DNA of 64,000 nt from an uncultured Microbulbifer sp. (lineage in GTDB: Bacteria > Pseudomonadota > Gammaproteobacteria > Pseudomonadales > Cellvibrionaceae), in the NCBI RefSeq assembly GCF_947498635.1, contig NZ_CANMKV010000020.1, positions 1 through 64,000 on the forward strand, in the 5' to 3' direction. This document shows positions 9,985 through 18,259 of this stretch, piece by piece. Made by a program: the position numbers and the translations under genes. The notes beneath the pieces are model-generated. The model saw nothing but the letters and a program-made list of their open reading frames with translations, searched no databases and had not been told where the DNA came from. Positions within the stretch are counted from its first letter, which is position 1, and each line of letters opens with the position of its first letter.

Positions 9985-10014
9985 CGCGTACCGGGCAATT
10001 GCGCCCGGTACGCG
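9985..10014. terminator. Hairpin between convergent genes
   Basis: A perfect 12-bp stem (CGCGTACCGGGC and complement) with a 6-base loop between the convergent subtilase and LysR genes. It lacks a clear T tract on either strand but is well placed to end both transcripts. Confidence 0.6.
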
Positions 10015-10036
10015 TGGCAAACTCTCTCGTCCCCCC

Positions 10037-10978
10037 TCAACCTACTGAAAAACTGTTTTCCGGCAAAATGTTCTTGCTCACCAGCTGCTCCAGCACACCG
10101 CCGCACTTCTCCCGGAGGGTATCCCTGATCAGGCGCACAGTGGGTGTAATCGACTGCCTGCCGGGACAGACTAACCAGAGCTCCGTACGCTCCGCTTGAT
10201 ACCCCCCCATCACCGCCACAACGGTGTTTTTCAGTAAATCTCTCGCCATATCCAGGCTCGACTTAACTGCCAGCCCACGTCCAGCGACACACCAGCGCCG
10301 CACTAGATCCCCATCGTTGGAAGCGCGATCCCCATGCATACGAACTCGAAATAGCTGCTCTCTGGCGGTGAACTCCCAATTATTGTGCACAATATCGTGT
10401 AACTGATAAAAAAGGCCGTTATGCCTCGCCAAATCATCGGGGTGCTTGGGAGTTCCATGGCGCGCAAGATAATCGGGCGCGGCACAGAGTAATCGCGGTG
10501 AATCACATATTTTGAAACCATAGAGATTACTATCTCCAGGGGGACCATAGCGCAGGGCCACATCCACCGGATCCCGATAAAAATCCACTTGGCTATCACT
10601 GATATTGACTTTCAAATAGATTCCCGGATACAGATCCTGAAAGGCATCCAGCCAGGGAACCACAAGGTTGCGCCCCAGGTCCGAAGACAAGCCTATACGC
10701 AGCTCTCCGGCGAGCTCTGTGGTGTCCGCCTTCAAATCCTGCTTCGCCAAAACCAGGGTGAGCAACGCTTCCTCACATTTTGGAATAAAGCGCTCGCCTG
10801 CCGCTGAAAGACGTAACTGCCGGGTCGTGCGAATAAATAGGTCTGCCCCCAGAGCACGCTCGACACGCTTGATGGCCGCACTCGCTGTCGCAGTGCGCAT
10901 ATCCAAACTAGCCGCAGCGGCGGTGATACTGCGAAATTCGGCTACTTTAAGGATCACATTGAGATCTTCGATCTGCAT
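10037..10978 (-). CDS. LysR-family transcriptional regulator
   Basis: A 313-residue DNA-binding regulator. The N-terminal winged helix-turn-helix (about 3-60; DLNVILKVAEFRSITAAA) is followed by a periplasmic-binding-protein-like effector domain (about 88-295). I prefer the ATG at 10978 because it matches the usual LysR N-terminus. An upstream TTG at 11008 would add ten AT-coded residues. Proteins of this type normally act on the divergent gene, here the small monooxygenase at 11173. The effector is unknown. Confidence 0.9.
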   Translation of the reverse strand: MQIEDLNVILKVAEFRSITAAAASLDMRTATASAAIKRVERALGADLFIRTTRQLRLSAAGERFIPKCEEALLTLVLAKQDLKADTTELAGELRIGLSSDLGRNLVVPWLDAFQDLYPGIYLKVNISDSQVDFYRDPVDVALRYGPPGDSNLYGFKICDSPRLLCAAPDYLARHGTPKHPDDLARHNGLFYQLHDIVHNNWEFTAREQLFRVRMHGDRASNDGDLVRRWCVAGRGLAVKSSLDMARDLLKNTVVAVMGGYQAERTELWLVCPGRQSITPTVRLIRDTLREKCGGVLEQLVSKNILPENSFSVG

Positions 10979-11172
10979 ATTATCAATTATTTTTTGATAA
11001 AGAATCAAAGATTGTAACGTTTTTGAATTGGTAATCTACGTCTAAAATGACTGCACTCTATCCAAGAGACAGGCAAGGGTGAAATGCCCCGATGGCTGCT
11101 GTTCGGCTTACTCCGACTCGTTTGGATAACCTACATATAGCCCCAACCAACAGGACATAAGAGGAATCGAGG

Positions 11173-11466
11173 ATGAGCAAACTGACTATTGTGGCAAATA
11201 TCAAAGCCAAGGCCGATAAGGTCGATCTGGTGAAGTCAGAACTTCTTAAACTGATCGACACCACGCGTGCGGAAGACGGTTGCATCAGCTATAACCTGCA
11301 CCAGGACAATGATAACCCAGCACATTTCCTCTTTTTTGAGAATTGGGAGAGCCGCGATCTTTGGCAAACCCATATGAACAACACCCATCTAAAAGAATAC
11401 ATGCGGGCAACCGATGGAGCCGTTGATGTGTTTACTCTCAATGAAATGAGCGAAATAGAGAACTAA
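11173..11466 (+). CDS. Antibiotic-biosynthesis-monooxygenase (ABM) domain protein, YgiN-like
   Basis: A 97-residue single-domain dimeric alpha-beta barrel protein (ABM/Dabb fold). Typical segments are LTIVANIKAKADKVDLVK at the start, the EDGCISYNLHQD turn, FLFFENWES and HMNNTHLKEY. Homologues such as YgiN act on quinols or reactive carbonyls without metal or cofactor; the substrate here is unknown. It lies divergent to the LysR gene, its probable regulator, and ends in a strong terminator. An AAGAGG-type ribosome binding site (11159-11164) precedes the ATG. Confidence 0.85.
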   Translation: MSKLTIVANIKAKADKVDLVKSELLKLIDTTRAEDGCISYNLHQDNDNPAHFLFFENWESRDLWQTHMNNTHLKEYMRATDGAVDVFTLNEMSEIEN

Positions 11467-11481
11467 GCCTGATCTCTACCA

Positions 11482-11503
11482 AAAGCCGGGAATACCCGGC
11501 TTT
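11482..11503 (+). terminator. Terminator after ABM gene
   Basis: A perfect 9-bp stem AAAGCCGGG / CCCGGCTTT with an AATA loop, 15 bases after the stop codon and followed by a T-rich tract. Confidence 0.8.
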
Positions 11504-11566
11504 ATCAATCTGAAAAACAGTAAAAAGCCCTAACCATTGAAATATCTGGCGTAAGGATAAGACGGA

Positions 11567-12304
11567 TTACGAAGAATCCTTTGACTGCAGCAAATCATCC
11601 AGCTCGCTCACCCGCTCATTGCCCAGATATAGCTGCTTCAAGGCTTTTAATGCCTTTTCCCCAATAAACATCTCAGAACTCTTGCGGGTCAGCAGAGTTG
11701 CCTTATCAGTACCGCCCAACAGGCCCTCGGGCTCCTCAAGCGCCCGTATCTGAAAGCGGTGATGTAAAAACTGCGGATGCCAAAGGGGGATCACGATCCA
11801 CTCTCCAGAATTAACCGCCTCCTTGAAACGCCCAAAGCATTCAGTCTCAGTCCCTGGTCGGAAATAATATCCAGCATCCCCTAGTCAGTAGGCATCGATC
11901 ATTTTGACAGAAAAACGGCTGATACCCGCGCCCGGGTTGATGCCCTGAATACGCTGGCTCATTTTCTCTAACACTTCTGGTTTTAAAAGATCACCGACGG
12001 CACGAATCTCCTCTGCCGGGATATGCTCTGGAACTCCCCAAATACAAAAAGGCTTATACAGCACGGTTAATTTGCGAACAACATGCTCCATCGGGGTGAG
12101 ATACTTTTGATGGCTAGCGGGGAGCCAGGCCGACACCAGCATGTCCACTTGGCCACTACCCAACATTGAAAACATCACTTCATGTGAGGCGGTATACCGC
12201 TGCACTCGATGTCCAAAATCCTATAGGATTTTTTCAACCTCTCTGGCACTAGCATCGTGAAAACTGAGGTCTATATGACCAACGCGTATTGGTCGCATCA
12301 CCAT
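11567..12304 (-). pseudogene. Glycine-betaine/choline ABC substrate-binding protein (OpuAC type), two internal stops
   Basis: A single minus-strand reading frame runs from the ATG at 12304 (or 12298) to the stop at 11567-11569, with no frameshift but two internal stop codons: TAG at 12221-12223 (after VEKIL) and TGA at 11885-11887 (after KMIDAY). Read through, it gives about 243 residues typical of the OpuAC/ProX-like family without a signal peptide: MRPIRVGHIDLSFHDAS at the start, LVSAWLPASHQKYL, KPFCIWGVPEHIP, then IPLWHPQFLHHRFQIRAL near the end. The aromatic ligand-box residues look preserved, so inactivation seems recent. Stop-codon read-through or sequencing errors are less likely alternatives. 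No permease or ATPase gene is adjacent. Confidence 0.85.
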
Positions 12305-12439
12305 CACTTTAAAAAATAAAAACAATCTACAGTTCATTCTGCCAAATGGGCATCTACCAATCAGACAATGATACCCATGGGTCTCCATAGTCTTTAAAAA
12401 ACTCAATGAAAATTTACTTTCTACCGACTTTTACGAACC

Positions 12440-12599
12440 AATATTTCGGACAGTTTTAGGGGGCTTGAGCCCCTGAATCTATAAGGCTTGAGCCCCGGAG
12501 GGCTGTTTTATCGCAAGTCGAAGGTAGCCCTGATCTGCCAATAACTACCCTTTGAGCTGCAGCCCTCGAAATTACTGGGCTAAAACAGTCCGGAGTATT
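12440..12599. mobile_element. MITE-like element with IS-matching terminal repeats
   Basis: A 160-base non-coding element. Its left end reads AATATTTCGGACAGTTTTA and its right end, in reverse complement, AATACTCCGGACTGTTTTA: imperfect inverted repeats of about 19 bp (16 of 19 identical). They match the ends of the decayed IS at 15541-16745 (AATACTTCGGACAGTTTTA at its right end). The interior has no ORF but contains two copies of GGCTTGAGCCCC, the first part of a GGGGCT/AGCCCC hairpin. No clear target duplication could be seen. It lies about 135 bases upstream of the OpuAC pseudogene start. Confidence 0.7.
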
Positions 12600-12990
12600 G
12601 TTAAGCTAATGCTAGTAAGCGTTGTTTTTCTTTTCTTATTTTTCATTTTCTCTGCCGTCAAGCCAGAAATAAGCTTCGATAGAAACTAAAAATTTCGTGA
12701 AGCGGCTGAGAAAAATAGCTCCCTTGTAGATACCCTATTATCAAAATTTGATTGCAAGATCAGGCTTCAAGAGAGCTATAGATTTTCAAGACATTCTTTT
12801 CTTTCACTATCCAGCTAAATTTTCGCTACAAATCTAGATATGTTGCTGCTCCAGCAAAATAGTTTGATTTATATAAGCTACCTATAATTTATATTGAGGA
12901 TAACAACTCTATGAATTATCAAACAATAAAATTCATAATATAAATAAATCGCATTCAGAACTCAATCAAGAATAGTTACTTCCAGTCTAA
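12600..12990. other. AT-rich non-coding stretch
   Basis: Follows the MITE-like element and the 3' end of the FG-GAP gene. No credible ORF, RNA gene or terminator recognised; the base composition is clearly more AT-rich than the flanking core genes. Confidence 0.5.
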
Positions 12991-14685
12991 TCAATACATA
13001 TAGACCGCTCCTGCAAAATCGGCCTCATTGCTCTCAGGACTTGCGAGCAAACCGCTATCGGCACCTTCTTCACCGGTCGCCCCTACTGCTAAACTAGCGT
13101 CATCTCCACTTAGCGCAATAGATGCACCAAAATAGTCTCCCGAGTCTGTGTTGCTCGCCTTAATATAAGCTTCGCTAGACCAGTCTATACCATTAAATAT
13201 ATAGGTATAAACTGCGCCTGATCGAATTGAAGAGCTGTCTGTATTATCTCCAAAAAATCCTTGGCTAGAGCTATCCTCCCGCATTGCCCCCACAGCTATA
13301 AGGCTGCCATCATCACTCAGCTTTAGTACCTCTCCAAACATATCATTTGCATCAGTATTGGCAGCTTTCAAATAGGCAGTTTGCTGCCAGGAGTTTTCAT
13401 TTCGCGAAAAAATGTATACAGCGCCATTGTCATATCCATTTTGATCATCGTGATTTTCATTAGATCCATCTTGTAATGGGGCGCCAACAGCTAGAGTTTT
13501 TCCATTACCACTTAAATTGAGCGAAAAACCAAATCTATCACCAGCAAATGCATTACTAGCCGATATCTTGCTATCTTCCACCCAGGAATCACCATCCAAC
13601 TGGTATAGATAAACGGAACCTGCACCCGCATTATCAGCATAAGCTCCAACTGCGAGTGAAGCCCCAGCATCATCCAGGCTTATCGAAGCACCAAAACCTA
13701 ATCCCGCAGAACTATCAGTAGCCTTAATGTAGGCATACTGTGACCAGACTCCCTCCTCATTACGGAACATATATACCGCTCCAGAATCTTCAATATCATC
13801 GCCAGATTCGCCATCAATACCACCGTCTTCATTAGGTGCGGTTACAGCTAAAGTAGAACCATCTCCACTTAGGCTAAGGGCATGACCAAATAGATCATCA
13901 TTTCCTTGATTGTCAGCTTGAAGTCGGGTGCTGTGGACCCAACCTTCATTACTTCGGGAAAAAATATGAACAGCACCCGCAGCAAAATTATCCTTTTCCC
14001 CGTTCTCCTTGAACGCCCCTATTGCAAGCGTATTACCATCATCGCTAAGGCTCAACGCGGTTCCAAACTGTGCAGCTCCTTGAGGATCAGGAGCCTTAAG
14101 ATAGGCTTGCTGTGCCCATTCACCATCTTCCCGAGAAAAAACATAAACTGCACCTGAATCAGATGTCAGGTTATCCTCTTGATCACCACCGCTATCTTCG
14201 GAAGGGGCACTTACTGCAAGCAGATTGCCATCATCGCTAATTGCTAGATCCCAACCAAACTGATCACCAGCATCCGTATTACTAGGTTTAAAATAACCGA
14301 TACTACCTATCACTTCCTGATCAATCGCTACTGTTTCAGAATCGATACATCTCTGATCATCACAAGTTTGTAATAAGTATTGGGCGTTAATCCTTTTGAA
14401 TAAAGGTACCACTAATTCAGTGTATTCTGTTTTTGGCGTAATAGGATTTCCAACAGGTTCAAACCCAGAGTGACCATCAGAATTTTCAAATAGCTGATAA
14501 TAAGTTGCCCCAGAAACATCACTCCAGCGAAAGGTTAGCGTTTTGGGTTGCTCATAGTGGGCCTCAATGATAGCGGCTTTAAGCCCAGTGCCAGTATCTG
14601 TACCATCTCCCCCATTCGAAGATCCATTGCACCCTGAAAGCGATGCACTAAATATCAAGATTGCTACGTTGATATTAAATCTCAT
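12991..14685 (-). CDS. FG-GAP beta-propeller lipoprotein
   Basis: A 564-residue lipoprotein (lipobox LSGC, Cys19, then a Ser/Gly/Asp linker). A fibronectin-like beta domain (about 35-125, LTFRWSDVSGATYYQLFE) comes first, then seven integrin-alpha-type FG-GAP repeats filling the rest. Each blade has the pattern D-x-FG-x-x-L-x-LS-D/G-DG-x-x-LAVGA followed by SGAVY-x-F, with Asp-rich loops likely to bind calcium. The protein ends exactly at the last blade (GAVYMY). Seven blades should close one propeller. It is probably surface or periplasmic and used in adhesion or binding; no partner gene is apparent. It sits in AT-rich DNA between two mobile-element remnants, so acquisition by transfer is plausible. 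Confidence 0.88.
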   Translation of the reverse strand: MRFNINVAILIFSASLSGCNGSSNGGDGTDTGTGLKAAIIEAHYEQPKTLTFRWSDVSGATYYQLFENSDGHSGFEPVGNPITPKTEYTELVVPLFKRINAQYLLQTCDDQRCIDSETVAIDQEVIGSIGYFKPSNTDAGDQFGWDLAISDDGNLLAVSAPSEDSGGDQEDNLTSDSGAVYVFSREDGEWAQQAYLKAPDPQGAAQFGTALSLSDDGNTLAIGAFKENGEKDNFAAGAVHIFSRSNEGWVHSTRLQADNQGNDDLFGHALSLSGDGSTLAVTAPNEDGGIDGESGDDIEDSGAVYMFRNEEGVWSQYAYIKATDSSAGLGFGASISLDDAGASLAVGAYADNAGAGSVYLYQLDGDSWVEDSKISASNAFAGDRFGFSLNLSGNGKTLAVGAPLQDGSNENHDDQNGYDNGAVYIFSRNENSWQQTAYLKAANTDANDMFGEVLKLSDDGSLIAVGAMREDSSSQGFFGDNTDSSSIRSGAVYTYIFNGIDWSSEAYIKASNTDSGDYFGASIALSGDDASLAVGATGEEGADSGLLASPESNEADFAGAVYMY

Positions 14686-15540
14686 CCTATGTTTTCCTTA
14701 TAAGTCATCGTATTGTTTTTCAAAACTTTCTCACTCTTTGCGCTGGAGCAGATAAAATTTTTACCTTTAATACAGACAATGCGAATTCTCTCTAGCATCA
14801 TTCTTAGCACTAAAATTTCTCCAACAAAAAGTAATGCGGAAAATAAAATCAAAATAACGGTCGACTTGATCCATAAACAAGCATCCCTTTCATACACCAA
14901 AATTTGATTTCTTTTCAGGGCCTTGAGAAGGTTAAAGGCCTGGGATGCATAATTGATAAAAATTTAAGGTTAAGGGGCTCACTTGCTGAACTCGCAACAA
15001 CCCGCAAGGATTTCAACACTGAAACGATCGGCATAAAAGAAGATTGAAAGGAAATACTCTGTCGAGCAGGCATTTATATATATCCTACTTACTTCACCAG
15101 CCGGAAGTAAAAACTCTAAACTTAGGATAAATTTCTCTTTAACCCTCATATTTTATACTTTTCATTGTTTGACTTTAGCTATTTACTCCGTATACCAGAT
15201 AAAGTGCCAAGCTAATACAAAACCCAACAGGATTCATAGTAGCGCTTATAAACATAAATTTTGGCTTTAATTTATAAACCACAACCCGCTCATATCGCAG
15301 CTGAGATTATATAAGCTACCTAAAATCAAATACGTACCTTGATGTACTGATATTTTCAAAAAGCCTACAAGATTCACTTGATAGAGTAAACTTTTTTAGA
15401 TAAAGAGAGTTTTGTCCCATAAATTAGAACAGTGGTTTCAAAAAAACCGAACGATAAGTCTTAAAGTGGTTAGATATATGTCCGAATTTGAGGGTATATT
15501 TTTATGAAAGAATGTGATTCACAATTTCTTGAATAACTAC
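14686..15540. other. AT-rich gene-free stretch
   Basis: No supportable gene. A 72-codon minus-strand frame (14682-14900) overlaps the FG-GAP start by a TGA/ATG overlap and has one hydrophobic segment, but no recognisable family and a poor start. An AAGGAAAAC ribosome binding site for the FG-GAP lipoprotein lies within it. The rest reads as decayed DNA. Confidence 0.5.
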
Positions 15541-16745
15541 AACACTTCGGACAGTTTCATGCCGCCATAGTCCTGTAGTCACCATACCGCTCGTAAATAC
15601 GGGCAACTTTGTCACAACTTTGGTCTAAATCTAACTCATCAAAAACTCTATCCATAAGGTGCTGATTGAACTTGGGACGCTTCCAGATAGCAATTGAAAT
15701 GACCACAATCTCACCCGTTTGTTTCGTATTTCTATCTTCGATTTTCAGCAAATTCAGAGTCGCCAATGATGCATTGACATGCATGTTAATCGCCTCTTTT
15801 CGGATTGACTGACAATGAGCCAGACCAGTGTGCTGTTTTACATCTCTGCCGTCCTTTATGAATTTAAACATCACAACACGAATGGTTCGTTTTAAAAATT
15901 GGCATAAACAGTTTTCGTATATACTTCAGTTCTTTTATTTAGAGCACCAACCTAGTCAAAACGATGTACGTCCATATCAAAATCAACCTTGCCATCATAT
16001 TTCTAAGAACGACCCGAGCCTTTGTACGCCCCTTCGTACAACCACTGTAAGCCTGCATCTATTCGCAACTTCCCACAATGCTCAACCCCGTTGGAATGAT
16101 GGCTGAAACAAACTTCACCTTGCTATAATAGGCATCTGCAGCTAGATATTTCATACCAAGCGCAAGAATTGCTACTGCAACTTTGACGGCATGATCGGCA
16201 TAGAGCTCAATTCGAGATCGGTCCCCTTCATCTATTGCCTGCAGACTATCCAAGGTATAGGCAGTATTCGATTTCAGATCAGTGATACTGTTCAAGGAAA
16301 TTTCGAGACCACGCTGAAATTCTTCAGCACTGCCGTTGTAATACCACCCTAACCCTTCTGTTTTATAGCCTGACTTACTAACAAAGTTTTTATCTATGGC
16401 AGCTACACGCTCCTGGATGTGAGGAAACTCTTGTGTAAATAGTTTTTATTGAACTGGACGAAATCAAAATATCTACTAGACCAGCGACAAAAGCGTCTCT
16501 CACTGGCAGAACTGTATCGCCCCATGTTTAGATAGGTTGCTTTTCCCTAAAATACCATCAGGGCGGAAAAGGTGTAAGCATGAGTTTTCTTTGCGATCTT
16601 TTAATATTGGATATTTGAGCGAAAATAGTTTTTACTAAACCTTCCATGGGCAGGTATTATTTTGATGTGATGTGAGAACCTTATTTTCTCAGTATCTGGC
16701 CGTGGCTCCTACCTATTTCGCCCCTTAAAACTGTCCGAAGTATTG
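15541..16745 (-). mobile_element. Decayed insertion sequence with intact terminal inverted repeats
   Basis: A 1.2-kb element bounded by AACACTTCGGACAGTTT at the left and AATACTTCGGACAGTTT (in reverse complement) at the right: 17-bp repeats with one mismatch. The whole interior is one transposase gene on the minus strand, broken by frameshifts and stops (separate entry). The element therefore cannot move on its own. No target-site duplication was evident. The same end sequence occurs in the MITE-like element at 12440-12599. Confidence 0.82.
15557..16600 (-). pseudogene. Transposase (DDE superfamily) remnant
   Basis: Fragments in order from N- to C-terminus: a piece near 16560-16490 (DGILGKSNLSKHGAIQFCQ, then in the next frame RYSSASERRFCRWSSRYFDF), a frameshift near 16450, then a longer piece through EFPHIQERVAAIDKNF and AIDEGDRSRIELYADHA to LAADAYYSKVKFVSAIIPTG. 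A further frameshift follows near 16065, then LRIDAGLQWLYEGAYKGSG with two in-frame stops, and an open C-terminal 105 codons (15557-15874; AHCQSIRKEAINMHVNASL). The order and wording are those of a DDE transposase family that I recognise but cannot name with an IS number. The C-terminal stop overlaps the left terminal repeat, as in a compact IS. Confidence 0.8.
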
Positions 16746-16952
16746 ACAAACAGAAAAGGGCAACTCTGTTGGTTTGTGTTTCATGCAGATATTATTATAT
16801 GCTACCAAATCCTAAACATCACAACTTGTAAGATTGCCCACCCCAATCTCTAAGAGGTATTCTTAAAAGGGCTCAGAATATTATTCCTTTAAACTATAAA
16901 TAAAAAACAACAGATAGCCGGATAGATATCCGCTCAAAATGCAGACTTAAAC

Positions 16953-16982
16953 AATAGAGCCAAAATCACTTTCGGCTCTATT
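16953..16982 (-). terminator. Terminator of SPFH lipoprotein gene
   Basis: A perfect 9-bp stem AATAGAGCC / GGCTCTATT with a 12-base loop, 10 bases beyond the stop codon of the minus-strand gene. The tract beyond it on the minus strand is GTTT. Confidence 0.65.
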
Positions 16983-16992
16983 ATTCATCTCT

Positions 16993-17883
16993 TTATTTTC
17001 CCGCGACCTGCTTGACCTGATCATTCAAAATGGCATGCTGCATACCAATGGTGCCTAAAGCTTCTACCGGTAGAAAGACCTTGTTATTCGATTCAGCCAT
17101 TTTATCCAGCACTTCCAGGGTGCGATAGGCTAAGTATTTATCGGTTACCGATTTTGCCAGAAGATCATTGACCTCCTTTTGTCCAATCGCTTTCTCACGG
17201 GCAATAGCACGATTCATCTTTTCCCGCTCCAGATCCCGCTCCATTTGAATTTTTTGAATTTTAAACTGCGCCTTTTCCTGCTCTATTAACTCGCGGCGCT
17301 CAGCGGCACGCTCCTTAGCCTGTGTAATCACCTTGGGGAATTGTATATCCGCCAGGCCCAGGCGTTTAATTTCAATGGGGGTTCCCTTCAAAGCCTTGGA
17401 TACTTCACCAAACAACTCATGACTCAGGGATTCCCGGCTTGAGGCAATTTCATTTATGGAATACTTAGCCACGACACGGCGCACCACATCCCGTATTACG
17501 GGCTGGGCATAAGTTCCGTAGACATGATTAACAGAAATATTATTGTTCACCGGCGGAATACGATCAAATACATGATCAATAACATCGTTACTGATCGCAC
17601 CGGTCATACGCACATCAAAGCTCATATTCAACTGATCTTTCGGCATAAAGACTTTAAATTTTTCCAAATGCCCAAAATCCGCAATCGTCATCGTGACCAG
17701 CTTATCGCAATAGAATATGCACATATCCAGACGAAACTTGGAAGGTGGTACCACTTCGGGCTTATATCCATTCTTGGTCAATATTTTGCCCACATGGGCC
17801 GGCGGCACTTCCACCCGTTCACCACAAGCAGAAAGTAATAGAAAGGAGGCCAACAAACCGAAAACCACTACAAAACGCATCAT
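16993..17883 (-). CDS. SPFH/band-7 domain lipoprotein
   Basis: A 296-residue protein with a lipoprotein signal (LLLSAC, Cys20 from the ATG at 17883) followed by an SPFH (stomatin/prohibitin/HflK-C) domain (about 25-190, beginning VPPAHVGKIL) and a long charged coiled coil (about 190-245, rich in ERAAERRELIEQEK-type heptads). SPFH proteins assemble rings that organise membrane or protease complexes. Most bacterial members use a transmembrane anchor, so a lipid anchor is unusual. A TTG at 17892 would only add three residues. It is divergent from the DUF350/transglutaminase pair. Function unknown. Confidence 0.82.
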   Translation of the reverse strand: MMRFVVVFGLLASFLLLSACGERVEVPPAHVGKILTKNGYKPEVVPPSKFRLDMCIFYCDKLVTMTIADFGHLEKFKVFMPKDQLNMSFDVRMTGAISNDVIDHVFDRIPPVNNNISVNHVYGTYAQPVIRDVVRRVVAKYSINEIASSRESLSHELFGEVSKALKGTPIEIKRLGLADIQFPKVITQAKERAAERRELIEQEKAQFKIQKIQMERDLEREKMNRAIAREKAIGQKEVNDLLAKSVTDKYLAYRTLEVLDKMAESNNKVFLPVEALGTIGMQHAILNDQVKQVAGK

Positions 17884-18024
17884 AAACACCAATCAATGAA
17901 AGGAAATACGATATGGCAATTGTTCGACGACGACAAGAAAGAGTAATCCGCTGAAAGATGCTACAATCGACGCCAAACAAATGAGCCCAAGCTCATATTC
18001 CTATTAACTGTTTGAAATAAAGAT

Positions 18025-18255
18025 ATGCAATTGGAATTTGTCACCGCAACCCTTTTTAATCTCGGCATTAACCTGCTCTACACAATGCTGGCACTTTTTA
18101 TTGGAATCATCGCACTGATCACTATCGATAAAAAACTACTGCGCACAGTCGATATCGAGGGCGAACTGAAAAATGGCAATATTGCAGTTTCCATCTTCGC
18201 CTCCACAATCCTGATCTTTGTCGCCATCATTATTTCCTTCGGACTGAAAGGATAG
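18025..18255 (+). CDS. DUF350 family inner-membrane protein
   Basis: A 76-residue protein with two predicted membrane helices (about 10-34 and 53-74), matching one unit of DUF350 (YjfL-like), including the conserved TIDKKLLRTVDIEGELKNGN loop between the helices. Function of the family is unknown. The following gene starts 4 bases after its stop, so the two are co-transcribed and probably translationally coupled. Confidence 0.8.
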   Translation: MQLEFVTATLFNLGINLLYTMLALFIGIIALITIDKKLLRTVDIEGELKNGNIAVSIFASTILIFVAIIISFGLKG

Positions 18256-18259
18256 AGCC

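Noticed and set aside
12440-12599. CRISPR-like repeat from the two GGCTTGAGCCCC copies
   Set aside because: Only two copies with irregular spacing, inside an element with terminal inverted repeats.
14682-14900. 72-codon ORF overlapping the FG-GAP gene start
   Set aside because: One hydrophobic stretch, but no family, weak start and AT-rich flanking DNA. I kept it only as a remark in the gap entry.
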